Positions 47,808 through 55,820 of a stretch of 64,000 nt of DNA are shown here, piece after piece. The translations under genes and the position numbers were made by a program. The DNA is taken from assembly GCF_030227225.1 (NCBI RefSeq), contig NZ_JASPHQ010000010.1, positions 25,439 through 89,438 on the forward strand, given 5' to 3'. Source of the DNA: Corynebacterium rhinophilum. GTDB lineage: Bacteria; Actinomycetota; Actinomycetes; Mycobacteriales; Mycobacteriaceae. Below the pieces are notes generated by a model, which made no database searches, was not told where the DNA came from, and saw only the letters and a list, made by a program, of their open reading frames with translations. The stretch's first letter is position 1, and each line of letters opens with the position of its first letter.

Positions 47808-47840
47808 AACTTAAGGTTAAAGTAAGGCTAACCTTAAGTT
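47808..47840. promoter_or_regulatory. DtxR-type box inside a 12-bp palindrome
   Basis: AACTTAAGGTTA (47808-47819) is the exact complement of TAACCTTAAGTT (47829-47840), with a 9-base centre. On the minus strand TAAGGTTAGCCTTACTTTA (47836-47818) agrees with the DtxR/IdeR consensus TWAGGTWAGSCTWACCTWA at 18 of 19 positions. It lies 37 bases before the start of the broken OPA transporter on that strand. The extended symmetry may provide a second protein site. Confidence 0.8.
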
Positions 47841-48086
47841 AAATATAAAAGTACGCTAACATAACTATGGATCGATTTTATTCCTCGGTGATTCTGTTCA
47901 CAGCGGTGTGCCGCAGGATGGGAGGATGTCTAACGGGGTGATGGTGGAGTCGAGTGCGAACGTAAGGGAGGCGACAGGTGTGGTGAGTTTGACCAGCTTA
48001 TTGCCTACAGTAACTTCACAGGAACTTCTAGTACGTTGGCAGAGTAGTTTAAGTTGTGACTAAGCGAAGCGAGGCATAGTGTTCCT

Positions 48087-49520
48087 ATGAACATGAGGAA
48101 TGATGACAACCGCGGTAATAATGGTCAGTCGCACGGTGTCCCGCAGGAACCCTACGGCACGAATACTGGGCAGGCGCCGTATAACCAGCCGCGCATCAAC
48201 GAGCAGGAGGCACAAGCCTCCGCACACGGTAACGAGGCGCCGCATCACGGGCAGTACACCCCGCCCAGCAATCGCCTCTTTGGCGGCGCTCAGCCGGGTG
48301 CTACCCGCGGGCAGCATGAAACTTCTAGCTTCGCTACCCAGCAAGGCGAGTATTCCCAGCAGGGGCCTGCGAATAATCAACCCGGCCAGCCGCCCGTGCC
48401 TGGGGTAACGCCATTGCCGCCGCAGCCAAAGCAGGAAAAGAAGATCGGGCTGGGTGCCGCGATGGCAATCGCTGCGGTAGCGGCAATCGCTGCAGGCTCC
48501 ATTACCGGCGTGGTCGTGGGAAAGAATCAATCCAGCAGTGGCACGTCCGTGGTCAATGAGGCGCTCAATAGTAAACCGGCCGCCAACAGCATGGGCAAGG
48601 AGCCGGAGGAAGGCTCGGTGGAAGCGGTTTCTGCCAAGGTTTTGCCGGCCGTGGTATCCATTCAGACCGCTACTCGGACCTCGGCTGCGGAAGGTTCCGG
48701 TTCCATCATTTCTCCTGATGGTTATGTGTTGACCAACCACCACGTCATCGCCGGTGCAGAGCAGGGCGGCATTATGCAGGTGACCTTGAACGATGGCAGC
48801 AAGCACGAAGCCGATCTCGTGGCTTCCGATGCCAATACGGATGTTGCCATCATCAAGATCAAGGACGTGCACGACTTGCCACACCTCCAATTCGGTGACT
48901 CGGATGCGGTAGCGGTTGGCCAAGAGGTAGTCGCCGTCGGCTCGCCCCTCGGGCTTAATGCCACGGTGACCTCCGGCATCGTGTCCGCAAAGAACCGCCC
49001 GGTGCGCGCGTCTCAGCAGGGTGGCGAGTCTTCGCTTATCGATGCCATCCAGACCGACGCCGCCGTCAACCCCGGCAATTCCGGTGGTCCCTTGGTGGAC
49101 ATGGAGGGCAATATCGTTGGTATGAACTCGATGATTGCATCGTTGTCCGATAAGACCTCGGGTGAGGGCGGATCTATCGGCCTCGGGTTTGCCATTCCTT
49201 CCAACTTTGCCAAACGTATGGCTGATGAGCTCATCAATAAAGGTCATGTAACCCACCCCACCTTGGGGGTTAAGGTCTTGGCGCGCGATGACGGAAATGG
49301 CGCGCGCATTGCAGAGGTCGAGCCAGGGGGACCAGCGGATCAAGCAGGTTTGAAGCAAGGCGATATCGTCACCCGCGTCAATGACCGGCTGATTGAAAAC
49401 GCCGATGCGCTTATCGCTGCCGCGCGTTCCCAGGACTTCGGTGCGACCGTCACCTTGGAAGTATCCGATGGACATTCGGATGACACTCGTCAGGTAGAGG
49501 TAACCCTGACAGGCGAGTAG
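48087..49520 (+). CDS. HtrA/DegP-like membrane-anchored serine protease with PDZ domain
   Basis: 477 residues. A 110-residue Gln/Gly/Pro-rich cytoplasmic N-terminus, one TM helix (GAAMAIAAVAAIAAGSITGVVVG near 115-140), then the S1C protease domain outside: catalytic His in TNHHVIAG, Asp in NTDVAIIKI, and Ser in NPGNSGGPLV. A C-terminal PDZ domain (GVKVLARDDGNGARIAEVEPGGPADQAGLKQGDIV). It would degrade or process misfolded surface proteins. moaB follows after 61 bases. Confidence 0.93.
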   Translation: MNMRNDDNRGNNGQSHGVPQEPYGTNTGQAPYNQPRINEQEAQASAHGNEAPHHGQYTPPSNRLFGGAQPGATRGQHETSSFATQQGEYSQQGPANNQPGQPPVPGVTPLPPQPKQEKKIGLGAAMAIAAVAAIAAGSITGVVVGKNQSSSGTSVVNEALNSKPAANSMGKEPEEGSVEAVSAKVLPAVVSIQTATRTSAAEGSGSIISPDGYVLTNHHVIAGAEQGGIMQVTLNDGSKHEADLVASDANTDVAIIKIKDVHDLPHLQFGDSDAVAVGQEVVAVGSPLGLNATVTSGIVSAKNRPVRASQQGGESSLIDAIQTDAAVNPGNSGGPLVDMEGNIVGMNSMIASLSDKTSGEGGSIGLGFAIPSNFAKRMADELINKGHVTHPTLGVKVLARDDGNGARIAEVEPGGPADQAGLKQGDIVTRVNDRLIENADALIAAARSQDFGATVTLEVSDGHSDDTRQVEVTLTGE

Positions 49521-49581
49521 ATTAAAATGCAGCCCGCGCCGTGTCCGCATTGCGCCCCCGACGTTTCTTTGAAGGAGAAAA

Positions 49582-50190
49582 ATGGCAGACTCCCAGCAAG
49601 ACTTGACCGACTCCACCCGATTGGAGGATTCGGCTTCCACAGACGCTTTGCGGGATGTGGCGGAGCCGGATGATGCCTACCTTTTGGCCAGCGAGAAAGA
49701 AGACCGGGTGGCGGCGCCGCGTCGCGCGCTCGTTGTGATCGTCACGGATCACCCCGGCGAAAATTCAGATAGTACCTCCAAACTGGTTACTGAGCTTTTG
49801 GCAGAGGCGGATTTCCGCATCGATGGTTCGGTAGTTGTGCGCTCGAAGAAATCCAAGATCCGGCAGGCCATTGAAACTGGCGTCGTCGGCGGTGTAGATC
49901 TCGTACTCACCGTCGGCGGTACCGGAGTGGGCCCGCGCGATAAGACGCCGGAAGCTACCACTGGGGTCATCGACAAGATGGTGCCGGGCGTGGCCCAAGC
50001 CTTGCGCTCTTCTGGTCAGGCTTGCGGCGCGGTCGATGCGTGCGCATCCCGCGGAATTTCGGGCGTTTCTGGTTCCACCGTCGTGGTCAACCTTGCGCCG
50101 TCGCGCGCTGCCGTGCGCGACGGCATGGCCACGTTGACCCCGCTGGTTCATCACCTCGTGGATCAACTGCAAGAATCCAGCGTGCAATAA
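49582..50190 (+). CDS. MoaB/Mog-family molybdopterin biosynthesis protein
   Basis: 202 residues. Adenylates molybdopterin for molybdenum insertion. An N-terminal extension of about 50 residues precedes ALVVIVTDHPGENSDSTSKLVTELL, with the MPT-binding TVGGTGVGPRDKTPEATTGVIDK and SGSTVVVNLAPSRAAVRDGM. AAGGAGAAAA precedes the ATG. The extension may be corynebacterial. Sits in the htrA-moaB order. Confidence 0.9.
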   Translation: MADSQQDLTDSTRLEDSASTDALRDVAEPDDAYLLASEKEDRVAAPRRALVVIVTDHPGENSDSTSKLVTELLAEADFRIDGSVVVRSKKSKIRQAIETGVVGGVDLVLTVGGTGVGPRDKTPEATTGVIDKMVPGVAQALRSSGQACGAVDACASRGISGVSGSTVVVNLAPSRAAVRDGMATLTPLVHHLVDQLQESSVQ

Positions 50191-50218
50191 CGCGAAGGAA
50201 AGGGGTGGAGATACTGCC

Positions 50219-50449
50219 ATGACCTCGCAATCACGCCGACAGCGCAGGCGCGTATTCCGGCGATCAGATGCGCCGGAATATGACCGCAGCGCGGATCGCC
50301 CGGTAGGGCAGGACTTAGCTAGTGGGGAAGGCACCGATGCCCAGCGCATCGTCACTCTCGAGGATGCCGCAGCGGAAGGCGATGGCGCTCAGCCAGCCGA
50401 GCGCGGCGAAGAATTTTACCGCGAAAACCAGCCGCCGCACCACGGCTAA
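50219..50449 (+). CDS. Small hydrophilic protein of unknown function
   Basis: 76 residues, Arg-rich at the start (TSQSRRQRRRVFRRSD) and acidic at the end (EDAAAEGDGAQPAERGEEF). AAAGGGGTGG lies upstream of the ATG. It begins 28 bases after moaB on the same strand and may be cotranscribed. I do not recognise a domain. Confidence 0.55.
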   Translation: MTSQSRRQRRRVFRRSDAPEYDRSADRPVGQDLASGEGTDAQRIVTLEDAAAEGDGAQPAERGEEFYRENQPPHHG

Positions 50450-50500
50450 TAGTCTGCTTATCCTTGTCGCGAGCCAAAAATGCTCAAGCAGTCATTACAA

Positions 50501-50541
50501 AAGCCCGTGGCCTCCTTCATTGCGAAGGTGGACACGGGCTT
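50501..50541. terminator. Bidirectional terminator between 50449 and mscL
   Basis: AAGCCCGTG/G/CCTCCTTC pairs with GAAGG/T/GG/A/CACGGGCTT around a short loop. It lies between convergent genes; A-rich DNA on the left gives a U-run for the minus strand (mscL). Confidence 0.75.
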
Positions 50542-50560
50542 AACTGCTTCTTAGCAAGAA

Positions 50561-51058
50561 TTAGTCGTCGTGGCGGCTGTGCTTGCCCTCAGAAGCAGTG
50601 GAGCCATCGGTGTCCTCGACCGCAGTGGCATCCCCAAGTGCCTTATCTGCGGCGGAGACAGCTCCCGCGTTCTGGGCCTGCAAGAGATCGCGGATTTCTG
50701 CCAAGAGTTCTTCCGAGGTTGGTGCCGGTGCCTCTGGGTCGACACCCTGGCGGCGCTTGGATGCTTCAGTGAGCTTGTTTAGCGGCATCACGATGAGGAA
50801 GTAGACCACTGCGGCGATGATCAGGAAGTTAATCGCTGCGGTAATGACGGCGCCAAAGTCTACGAGGGTGGACTTATTATCGGTGATTTGGAAGCCCAAA
50901 CCATCGACTTCGGCGGAGCCAAAGGAGTTAATGATCGGCTGAATAATGGAATCCGTTACGGAGGTAACAATCGCCGTGAATGCGGAACCGATGATGACTG
51001 CGGTGGCAAGCTCGACCACGTTGCCGCGCATAATGAAGTCTTTAAAGCCCTTGAGCAT
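50561..51058 (-). CDS. mscL: Large-conductance mechanosensitive channel
   Basis: 165 residues. Opens under membrane tension to release solutes on hypo-osmotic shock. The first helix MLKGFKDFIMRGNVVELATAVIIGSAFTAIVTSVTDSIIQPII and the second (VITAAINFLIIAAVVYFLIV) match MscL. A long acidic/Ser C-terminal tail (about 45 residues) ends in SEGKHSRHDD. GAAAGG precedes the ATG. It complements the BetP-like osmolyte carrier elsewhere in the window. Confidence 0.95.
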   Translation of the reverse strand: MLKGFKDFIMRGNVVELATAVIIGSAFTAIVTSVTDSIIQPIINSFGSAEVDGLGFQITDNKSTLVDFGAVITAAINFLIIAAVVYFLIVMPLNKLTEASKRRQGVDPEAPAPTSEELLAEIRDLLQAQNAGAVSAADKALGDATAVEDTDGSTASEGKHSRHDD

Positions 51059-51213
51059 GGGAGACGGAGAACCTTTCTGGGAATAGATAAGGATGGGTGT
51101 GAACCATGAGCAAGCGGGAAGTTTAGTTCAAGCTAAAAGTACTCACAACTTGACGGACACGTGAATGCCACAACTCACTTGACGGATGTAGTGGTCAACC
51201 TTTGTGCAGGCAT

Positions 51214-51936
51214 TTATGGTGAGGCATCTGCATCAACGGCTTGAGGCTGAGCGCGATCGCCCACGATGACTACGGTCAGCGGTTGGTTCAATGAGGCAGC
51301 GGCTACGTCATTGGCATGCTCATTAGGAAGTGCGAGCAAGACGGTGGCAGAAGAAACCTCGCCCTCCGCAGTGGTGGTGGAGACCACCCGGGCGCCGGAG
51401 GCGATGACGCGGGCGGTCGCGGGCTGGGAATCGGTGGCATCGCTTGCCGTGACGATATCGACGGTATCGCCGTGCTGCAGGTGGGGAATGATGTCAGGAT
51501 CGGCAAGTTTTACAGGGATCATGCGGCCGGAGCTGCCACCTCCAGAATCGTCAGACTCCGAGTTCGCGACGAGGCTAGACACCAGCTCTTGGCCTAGGAG
51601 TCTCTGGCTGGTGACCACCTCACCCCTGCCCGCGGCGGCGGTGATGATGCGGCCGGCGAGATCGGAGGGGGCATCGGCAAGCGCGCTGCTAGGAATGGAA
51701 GAAGAAGGCAGGCGCTCGAGGGAGACATCGGAGGCGGAAAGCTCCGCACCGGCGGGCAGATCGTGGCTAAAGACCAGCACCTGCGGCAGTTCCTTCGCCC
51801 TGGAAATCGCGGAAACCAGTGCGGCAATGAGCAGGACCAGCGCGATGACGCGCCGCACGAGCACGCCGCGGCGGTGGCCAGGGGTGCGCAGGGTGCGAAG
51901 GAATTGAGAGATTCGCGGGGACGGAGAATGAGCCAT
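51214..51936 (-). CDS. SAF-domain protein with one membrane helix
   Basis: 240 residues. One TM helix (RRVIALVLLIAALVSAIS near 27-45), then a SAF domain: VFSHDLPAGAELSASDVSLERLPSSSIP and GRIITAAAGRGEVVTSQRLLG. SAF proteins include pilus-assembly CpaB and flagellar FlgA; here no pilus genes are near, so function is unknown. It is separated from mscL by 155 bases. Confidence 0.75.
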   Translation of the reverse strand: MAHSPSPRISQFLRTLRTPGHRRGVLVRRVIALVLLIAALVSAISRAKELPQVLVFSHDLPAGAELSASDVSLERLPSSSIPSSALADAPSDLAGRIITAAAGRGEVVTSQRLLGQELVSSLVANSESDDSGGGSSGRMIPVKLADPDIIPHLQHGDTVDIVTASDATDSQPATARVIASGARVVSTTTAEGEVSSATVLLALPNEHANDVAAASLNQPLTVVIVGDRAQPQAVDADASP

Positions 51937-51977
51937 GCATAATTGGACTGCGCTACCGCCTGCGCGGTTCCCTCGGT

Positions 51978-52559
51978 TTAGGAAGAAAAGCGGTGGATTC
52001 CTGCGGCGGTAACCACGGCCTCGACGCGGCGATCGTGCGACCCGGCTGGGATAGAGTCAAGGAACTCGGTGGGGTAGACCATGGCGAGTACCGCGGGGTG
52101 GTTGCGCGGCACCATGGAAAGCGCGCGGTCGTAGTACCCGCCGCCTTTGCCCAGGCGGTTTCCGGCGGCATCGATGGCCATGGCAGGGGCCAAAATCAGA
52201 TCGCAACCGCACAGCACGCGGCTATCAAAACGCGGGCCGGCCGGCTCAGAAATACCCAATTGGCCGGGCTGCATGCTGTGCGGGCCCTTGTATTCTGCCC
52301 AGTTCAAGACGCCGTTACCGCAGGTGATGGGCAATAATACGCGGTCGACGCGGCGGGAAAGCCACGGGATGAAATCCGCCCCGCCCGGCTCTGAGCCCAG
52401 TGGCCAATAGGCAGCGACGCTCGATACACCGGCAAGCTCGGGTTCTAACTGCTCGCGCAAGGCAGTGGTCCATTCCGCGCGCTTATCGGCGGTGAGGCCG
52501 CGGCGCGCGCGAAGCAGGCGGGTGCGCAGTTGAGCTTTGATATCGCTGGAAGAAGGCAT
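51978..52559 (-). CDS. 5-formyltetrahydrofolate cyclo-ligase
   Basis: 193 residues. Converts 5-formyl-THF to methenyl-THF with ATP. LLRARRGLTADKRAEWT start, YWPLGSEPGGADFIPWL, and the ATP/substrate signature NRLGKGGGYYDRALS (with the family's GxGxGxYDR). It is divergent from galU. Confidence 0.92.
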   Translation of the reverse strand: MPSSSDIKAQLRTRLLRARRGLTADKRAEWTTALREQLEPELAGVSSVAAYWPLGSEPGGADFIPWLSRRVDRVLLPITCGNGVLNWAEYKGPHSMQPGQLGISEPAGPRFDSRVLCGCDLILAPAMAIDAAGNRLGKGGGYYDRALSMVPRNHPAVLAMVYPTEFLDSIPAGSHDRRVEAVVTAAGIHRFSS

Positions 52560-52627
52560 AAATAAATAATAGCGTCCGTGGCGTAGCGCTACACAGGAAA
52601 ATAGTGCGCCGTTGTACCCTAAGATCC

Positions 52628-53554
52628 ATGGCTAATGAACTCGAAGATTCCGCCACCGGAATCACCACGGTTGTAGTTCCTGCGGCTGGCATGGGCACCC
52701 GCTTTCTGCCCGCCACGAAAACCGTCCCCAAAGAATTGCTGCCCGTTGTGGATACTCCCGGCATCGAATTGATTGCTGAGGAGGCAGCCTCTGTGGGCGC
52801 GCGCCGCCTTGCGGTCATTACCGCACCCGAAAAGCAAGAAGTAATGCGCCATTTTGCGGAATTTCCGGATCTGGTAGAAACCTTAGATTCCCGCGGCAAG
52901 GATGAGCAGGTGGCCAAGGTCAACCGCGCCCACCAGCTCATTGAGCCCATCGCGGTAGAGCAAGAAAAGCCCTTGGGCTTGGGCCATGCCGTGGGGCTGG
53001 CGGAAGAAGTCCTGGCAGAGGACGAGGACTCTTTTGCCGTCATGCTGCCGGATGACATCGTGCTGCCGGCTACCGTCATGGCAGATATGGCGCGCGTTCG
53101 TGCTGAGCTTGGCGGCAGCGTGCTGTGCGCGTTTGCAGTACCACAAGAGCAGACGTTTAACTACGGCGTTTTTGACGTAGAAGATACTGACGCGCCGGGT
53201 GTGAAAAAGGTCGTCGGCATGGTAGAAAAGCCGGACCCAGAGGACGCACCGTCCAACCTGGTTGCTACGGGGCGCTACCTTTTGGACCGCAAGATCTTTG
53301 ATGCGCTGCGCCGGATCGAACCGGGCAAGGGCGGGGAATTGCAGCTTACCGATGCCATCGAGCTGCTCATTGAAGAAGGCGAGCCCGTCCACGTGGTGGT
53401 CCACGAGGGCAAGCGCCACGATTTAGGCAACCCCGGTGGTTATATCCCGGCTAACGTGGACTTTGGCCTGCGCGATGAAAAATACGGCCCGGCGCTGTAT
53501 AAAGCTATTAAACAAATCATGTCCGATTTCGAGGCGGAACAAGGCCTTAACTAA
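52628..53554 (+). CDS. galU: UTP-glucose-1-phosphate uridylyltransferase
   Basis: 308 residues. Makes UDP-glucose for wall and capsule sugars. Nucleotide-binding VVPAAGMGTRFLPATKTVPKELLPV, PLGLGHAVGLA, and KRHDLGNPGGYIPANVDF are diagnostic. ATG 52628 was chosen over 52604; it lies only 2 bases after TAAGAT (52620-52625), so the promoter must be elsewhere or the start a little later. It is followed by the MoeA-like gene. Confidence 0.94.
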   Translation: MANELEDSATGITTVVVPAAGMGTRFLPATKTVPKELLPVVDTPGIELIAEEAASVGARRLAVITAPEKQEVMRHFAEFPDLVETLDSRGKDEQVAKVNRAHQLIEPIAVEQEKPLGLGHAVGLAEEVLAEDEDSFAVMLPDDIVLPATVMADMARVRAELGGSVLCAFAVPQEQTFNYGVFDVEDTDAPGVKKVVGMVEKPDPEDAPSNLVATGRYLLDRKIFDALRRIEPGKGGELQLTDAIELLIEEGEPVHVVVHEGKRHDLGNPGGYIPANVDFGLRDEKYGPALYKAIKQIMSDFEAEQGLN

Positions 53555-53629
53555 TTACCTTGCACCGCGCGCACGTGCGTTGAGGGAAGCAAGGTAAGAG
53601 GGCAAGAAGAAAGGGCGGGCAGAGACCGT

Positions 53630-54964
53630 ATGCGTTCAGTTGATGACCAGTTGGCGCTGGTTACTGATGCGGCGACGACCCCGGAGCCGGTGCGGATGAG
53701 CATTTCTAATGCGCTGGGGTTAATGTGCGCCGAGCAGGTGCAGGCCAATCAGCCCTTACCGGGCTTTCCCCAGGCGGCCATCGATGGTTATGCGGTACGC
53801 GCCGTTGATATCGGCGGCGAGCGCGGGCTGAAGGTCCGGCGCCCGAAGAATCAGGATCAAGACGGCAGCGAGGGGGAGGAGTCGGCTGAGCAGGCCGATG
53901 ACGCCGCCACGCAGCCCGCCCCGCCAGAGGTCGAGCGTTCCCTGCCCGTCGTGGGCGAGGTTCCGGCCGGTTCGAAGCAGCCGCTGCGCCTGCAGCCCAA
54001 GCAAGCCGTGCGGGTCTATACGGGTGCTCCCTTGCCCACGCTTGCCGATGCCGTCCTTCCCCTCGAGTGGACCGACCGTGGCCGCAAGCGCATCACGGCG
54101 CACCGGACGGTGCGCTCGGGCGACTTCGTCCGCCGCGTGGGCGATGATATTCAGCCCGGCGATGTCGCCGTATCCTCTGGCACCGTCCTTGGCCCAGCAC
54201 AGATTGGCCTGCTGGCCGCCGTGGGCCGCTCCAAGGTGTTGGTTTATCCGCGCCCGCGCGTGACCATCGTGTCCTTTGGCCGCGAGCTCGTTGATGTGGA
54301 CAAGGAACCGGGCCTAGGCCAAGTCTTTGATGTGAACTCGTATTCCTTGGCTGCCGCTGCAAAAGAAGCGGGGGCGGACGTGGTCCGCGTGGGCATTGCC
54401 GAAGGCGAACCGCGCCGTATCCGGGAAGTGCTAGAAACCCACATCACGCGCAGCGAGGCCCTCGTTATTACCGGTGCCGTTGGTGGCGCCGGTGCCGAGC
54501 AAATCCGCGAGATTTTGGCGGAAATCGGCGATATCGATACCTCCCGCGTGGCTATGCACCCAGGATCCGTGCAAGGTTTTGGGCTGGTAGGAGATGAACG
54601 CATCCCCACCTTCCTCCTTCCCTCGAACCCAGTATCGTCGCTGGTTATTTTCGAAATCTATATTCGACCCTTGATTCGCCTGGCCTTGGGCAAGCGCAAC
54701 GCCCACCGCCGGGTGGTGCGTGCCCGCGCGCTCAACCACATTGATTCCCGCCCCGGACGCCGTGGTTTCATCCGTGCCCGCTTGATGCGCGATGCCGAGA
54801 CCGCCGATTACTTGGTCGAGGGCCTTGGCGGTGCGACCGGCGCGCCGGCGCACCTTCTGGCCGGACTGTCAGAGGCTAATGCCATGATCCGCGTACCGGA
54901 GGAAGTCACCGAGATCCGCCCGGGCGATGTTGTTGACGTCTTATTTCTGACCCAGCGCAGCTAA
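53630..54964 (+). CDS. glp: Gephyrin/MoeA-like cell-division protein Glp
   Basis: 444 residues with the MoeA fold. Three key MoeA motifs are altered: TGDEL is FGREL (VSFGRELVD), the SGGVSxGxxD loop is TGAVGGAGAEQ, and KPGKP is HPGSV, so molybdate insertion is unlikely. It has an acidic insertion (about residues 80-105, EGEESAEQADDAATQ). In C. glutamicum a MoeA-like protein Glp binds FtsZ and the membrane receptor GlpR, encoded nearby; a matching gene lies at 55821. Its stop overlaps the next ATG (TAATG), so rimJ is coupled. Confidence 0.85.
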   Translation: MRSVDDQLALVTDAATTPEPVRMSISNALGLMCAEQVQANQPLPGFPQAAIDGYAVRAVDIGGERGLKVRRPKNQDQDGSEGEESAEQADDAATQPAPPEVERSLPVVGEVPAGSKQPLRLQPKQAVRVYTGAPLPTLADAVLPLEWTDRGRKRITAHRTVRSGDFVRRVGDDIQPGDVAVSSGTVLGPAQIGLLAAVGRSKVLVYPRPRVTIVSFGRELVDVDKEPGLGQVFDVNSYSLAAAAKEAGADVVRVGIAEGEPRRIREVLETHITRSEALVITGAVGGAGAEQIREILAEIGDIDTSRVAMHPGSVQGFGLVGDERIPTFLLPSNPVSSLVIFEIYIRPLIRLALGKRNAHRRVVRARALNHIDSRPGRRGFIRARLMRDAETADYLVEGLGGATGAPAHLLAGLSEANAMIRVPEEVTEIRPGDVVDVLFLTQRS

Positions 54965-55674
54965 TGCTTGACCCTTTCGGTACCGCCTCAGCCAAGCTGC
55001 GCCATCCAGTCACCGGGCCCACTGATGATCTGCATCCCGGTTGGCCGGAGGCGACGCCGACGGTGCAGCTTCCTTCCTCGGGGACACTGCCGTCTGGCGG
55101 GCGAATGCGGCTGAGACCCTTGCTGCGCTCGGATGGTCCCGAGTGGCGGCGCCAGCGCATTGAGGATGAACCATTGCTCCGGCCGGTGGAGCCTACCCAA
55201 GCGACCACCTGGGCACAAGCCCACAACTCGCAGGCCTGGTGGAATTACCTCATTTTTCTGCGCAACTCCGCGCGCGATGCGCAGGTAATCCCCTTGGCCA
55301 TTGAGCTCGGGGGAAAATTCGTTGGCCAGGTAACACTTGGCAATATTCAGCATGGCAGCATCCGGGACTGTTGGATTGGCTATTGGGTGTATTCCGCCGT
55401 GCAGGGTGCCGGCGTCGCTACAGCGGCTACCGCCTTGGGAGTGGATCACGCCTTTGGGCGGGTAGGCCTGCACCGGGTGACTGCTACCTATTTGGAGCAA
55501 AATCCCGCTTCCGGGCGCGTGCTGGGGGCCAATGGATTTCGCGCCGAGGGGTATTTGCGCCGCAACCTGCATATCGATGGTGCTTGGCGGGATCACCATT
55601 TCGTGGCCCTGGTTAAGGAAGACTATTCCTCCACGGCGGTTGAGCGGCTGCGCCAAGCTGGGCGGTTGGTGTGA
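54964..55674 (+). CDS. GNAT N-acetyltransferase, RimJ-type
   Basis: 236 residues. An N-terminal Pro-rich stretch (about 40 residues) precedes the GNAT domain: RLRPLLRSDGPEW, QVTLGNIQHGSIRDCWIGYWVYSAVQGAGVATAATALGVDHAF (acetyl-CoA loop) and RVTATYLEQNPASGRVLGANGFRAEGYLRRNLHIDGAWRDH. RimJ acetylates ribosomal protein S5 in E. coli; the target here is not known. Coupled to glp by TAATG overlap. Confidence 0.85.
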   Translation: MLDPFGTASAKLRHPVTGPTDDLHPGWPEATPTVQLPSSGTLPSGGRMRLRPLLRSDGPEWRRQRIEDEPLLRPVEPTQATTWAQAHNSQAWWNYLIFLRNSARDAQVIPLAIELGGKFVGQVTLGNIQHGSIRDCWIGYWVYSAVQGAGVATAATALGVDHAFGRVGLHRVTATYLEQNPASGRVLGANGFRAEGYLRRNLHIDGAWRDHHFVALVKEDYSSTAVERLRQAGRLV

Positions 55675-55820
55675 AAAACATGCGTAATTCCGGGTAATGC
55701 TTTCTCAATTTTCACATAAGTAACAACATTGTAATTTGCGGCTTCTGTGGCCCCTAAAGTGCGGTTGTGGCGATTAGAGTGGAGTAAATCATTTGCACTC
55801 CAAGGGAAGGTCCTTAAGTC

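Noticed and set aside
48060..49640. 526-residue open frame on the minus strand
   Set aside because: It is the shadow of the HtrA-like protease; its residues show no domain while the plus strand has complete protease motifs.
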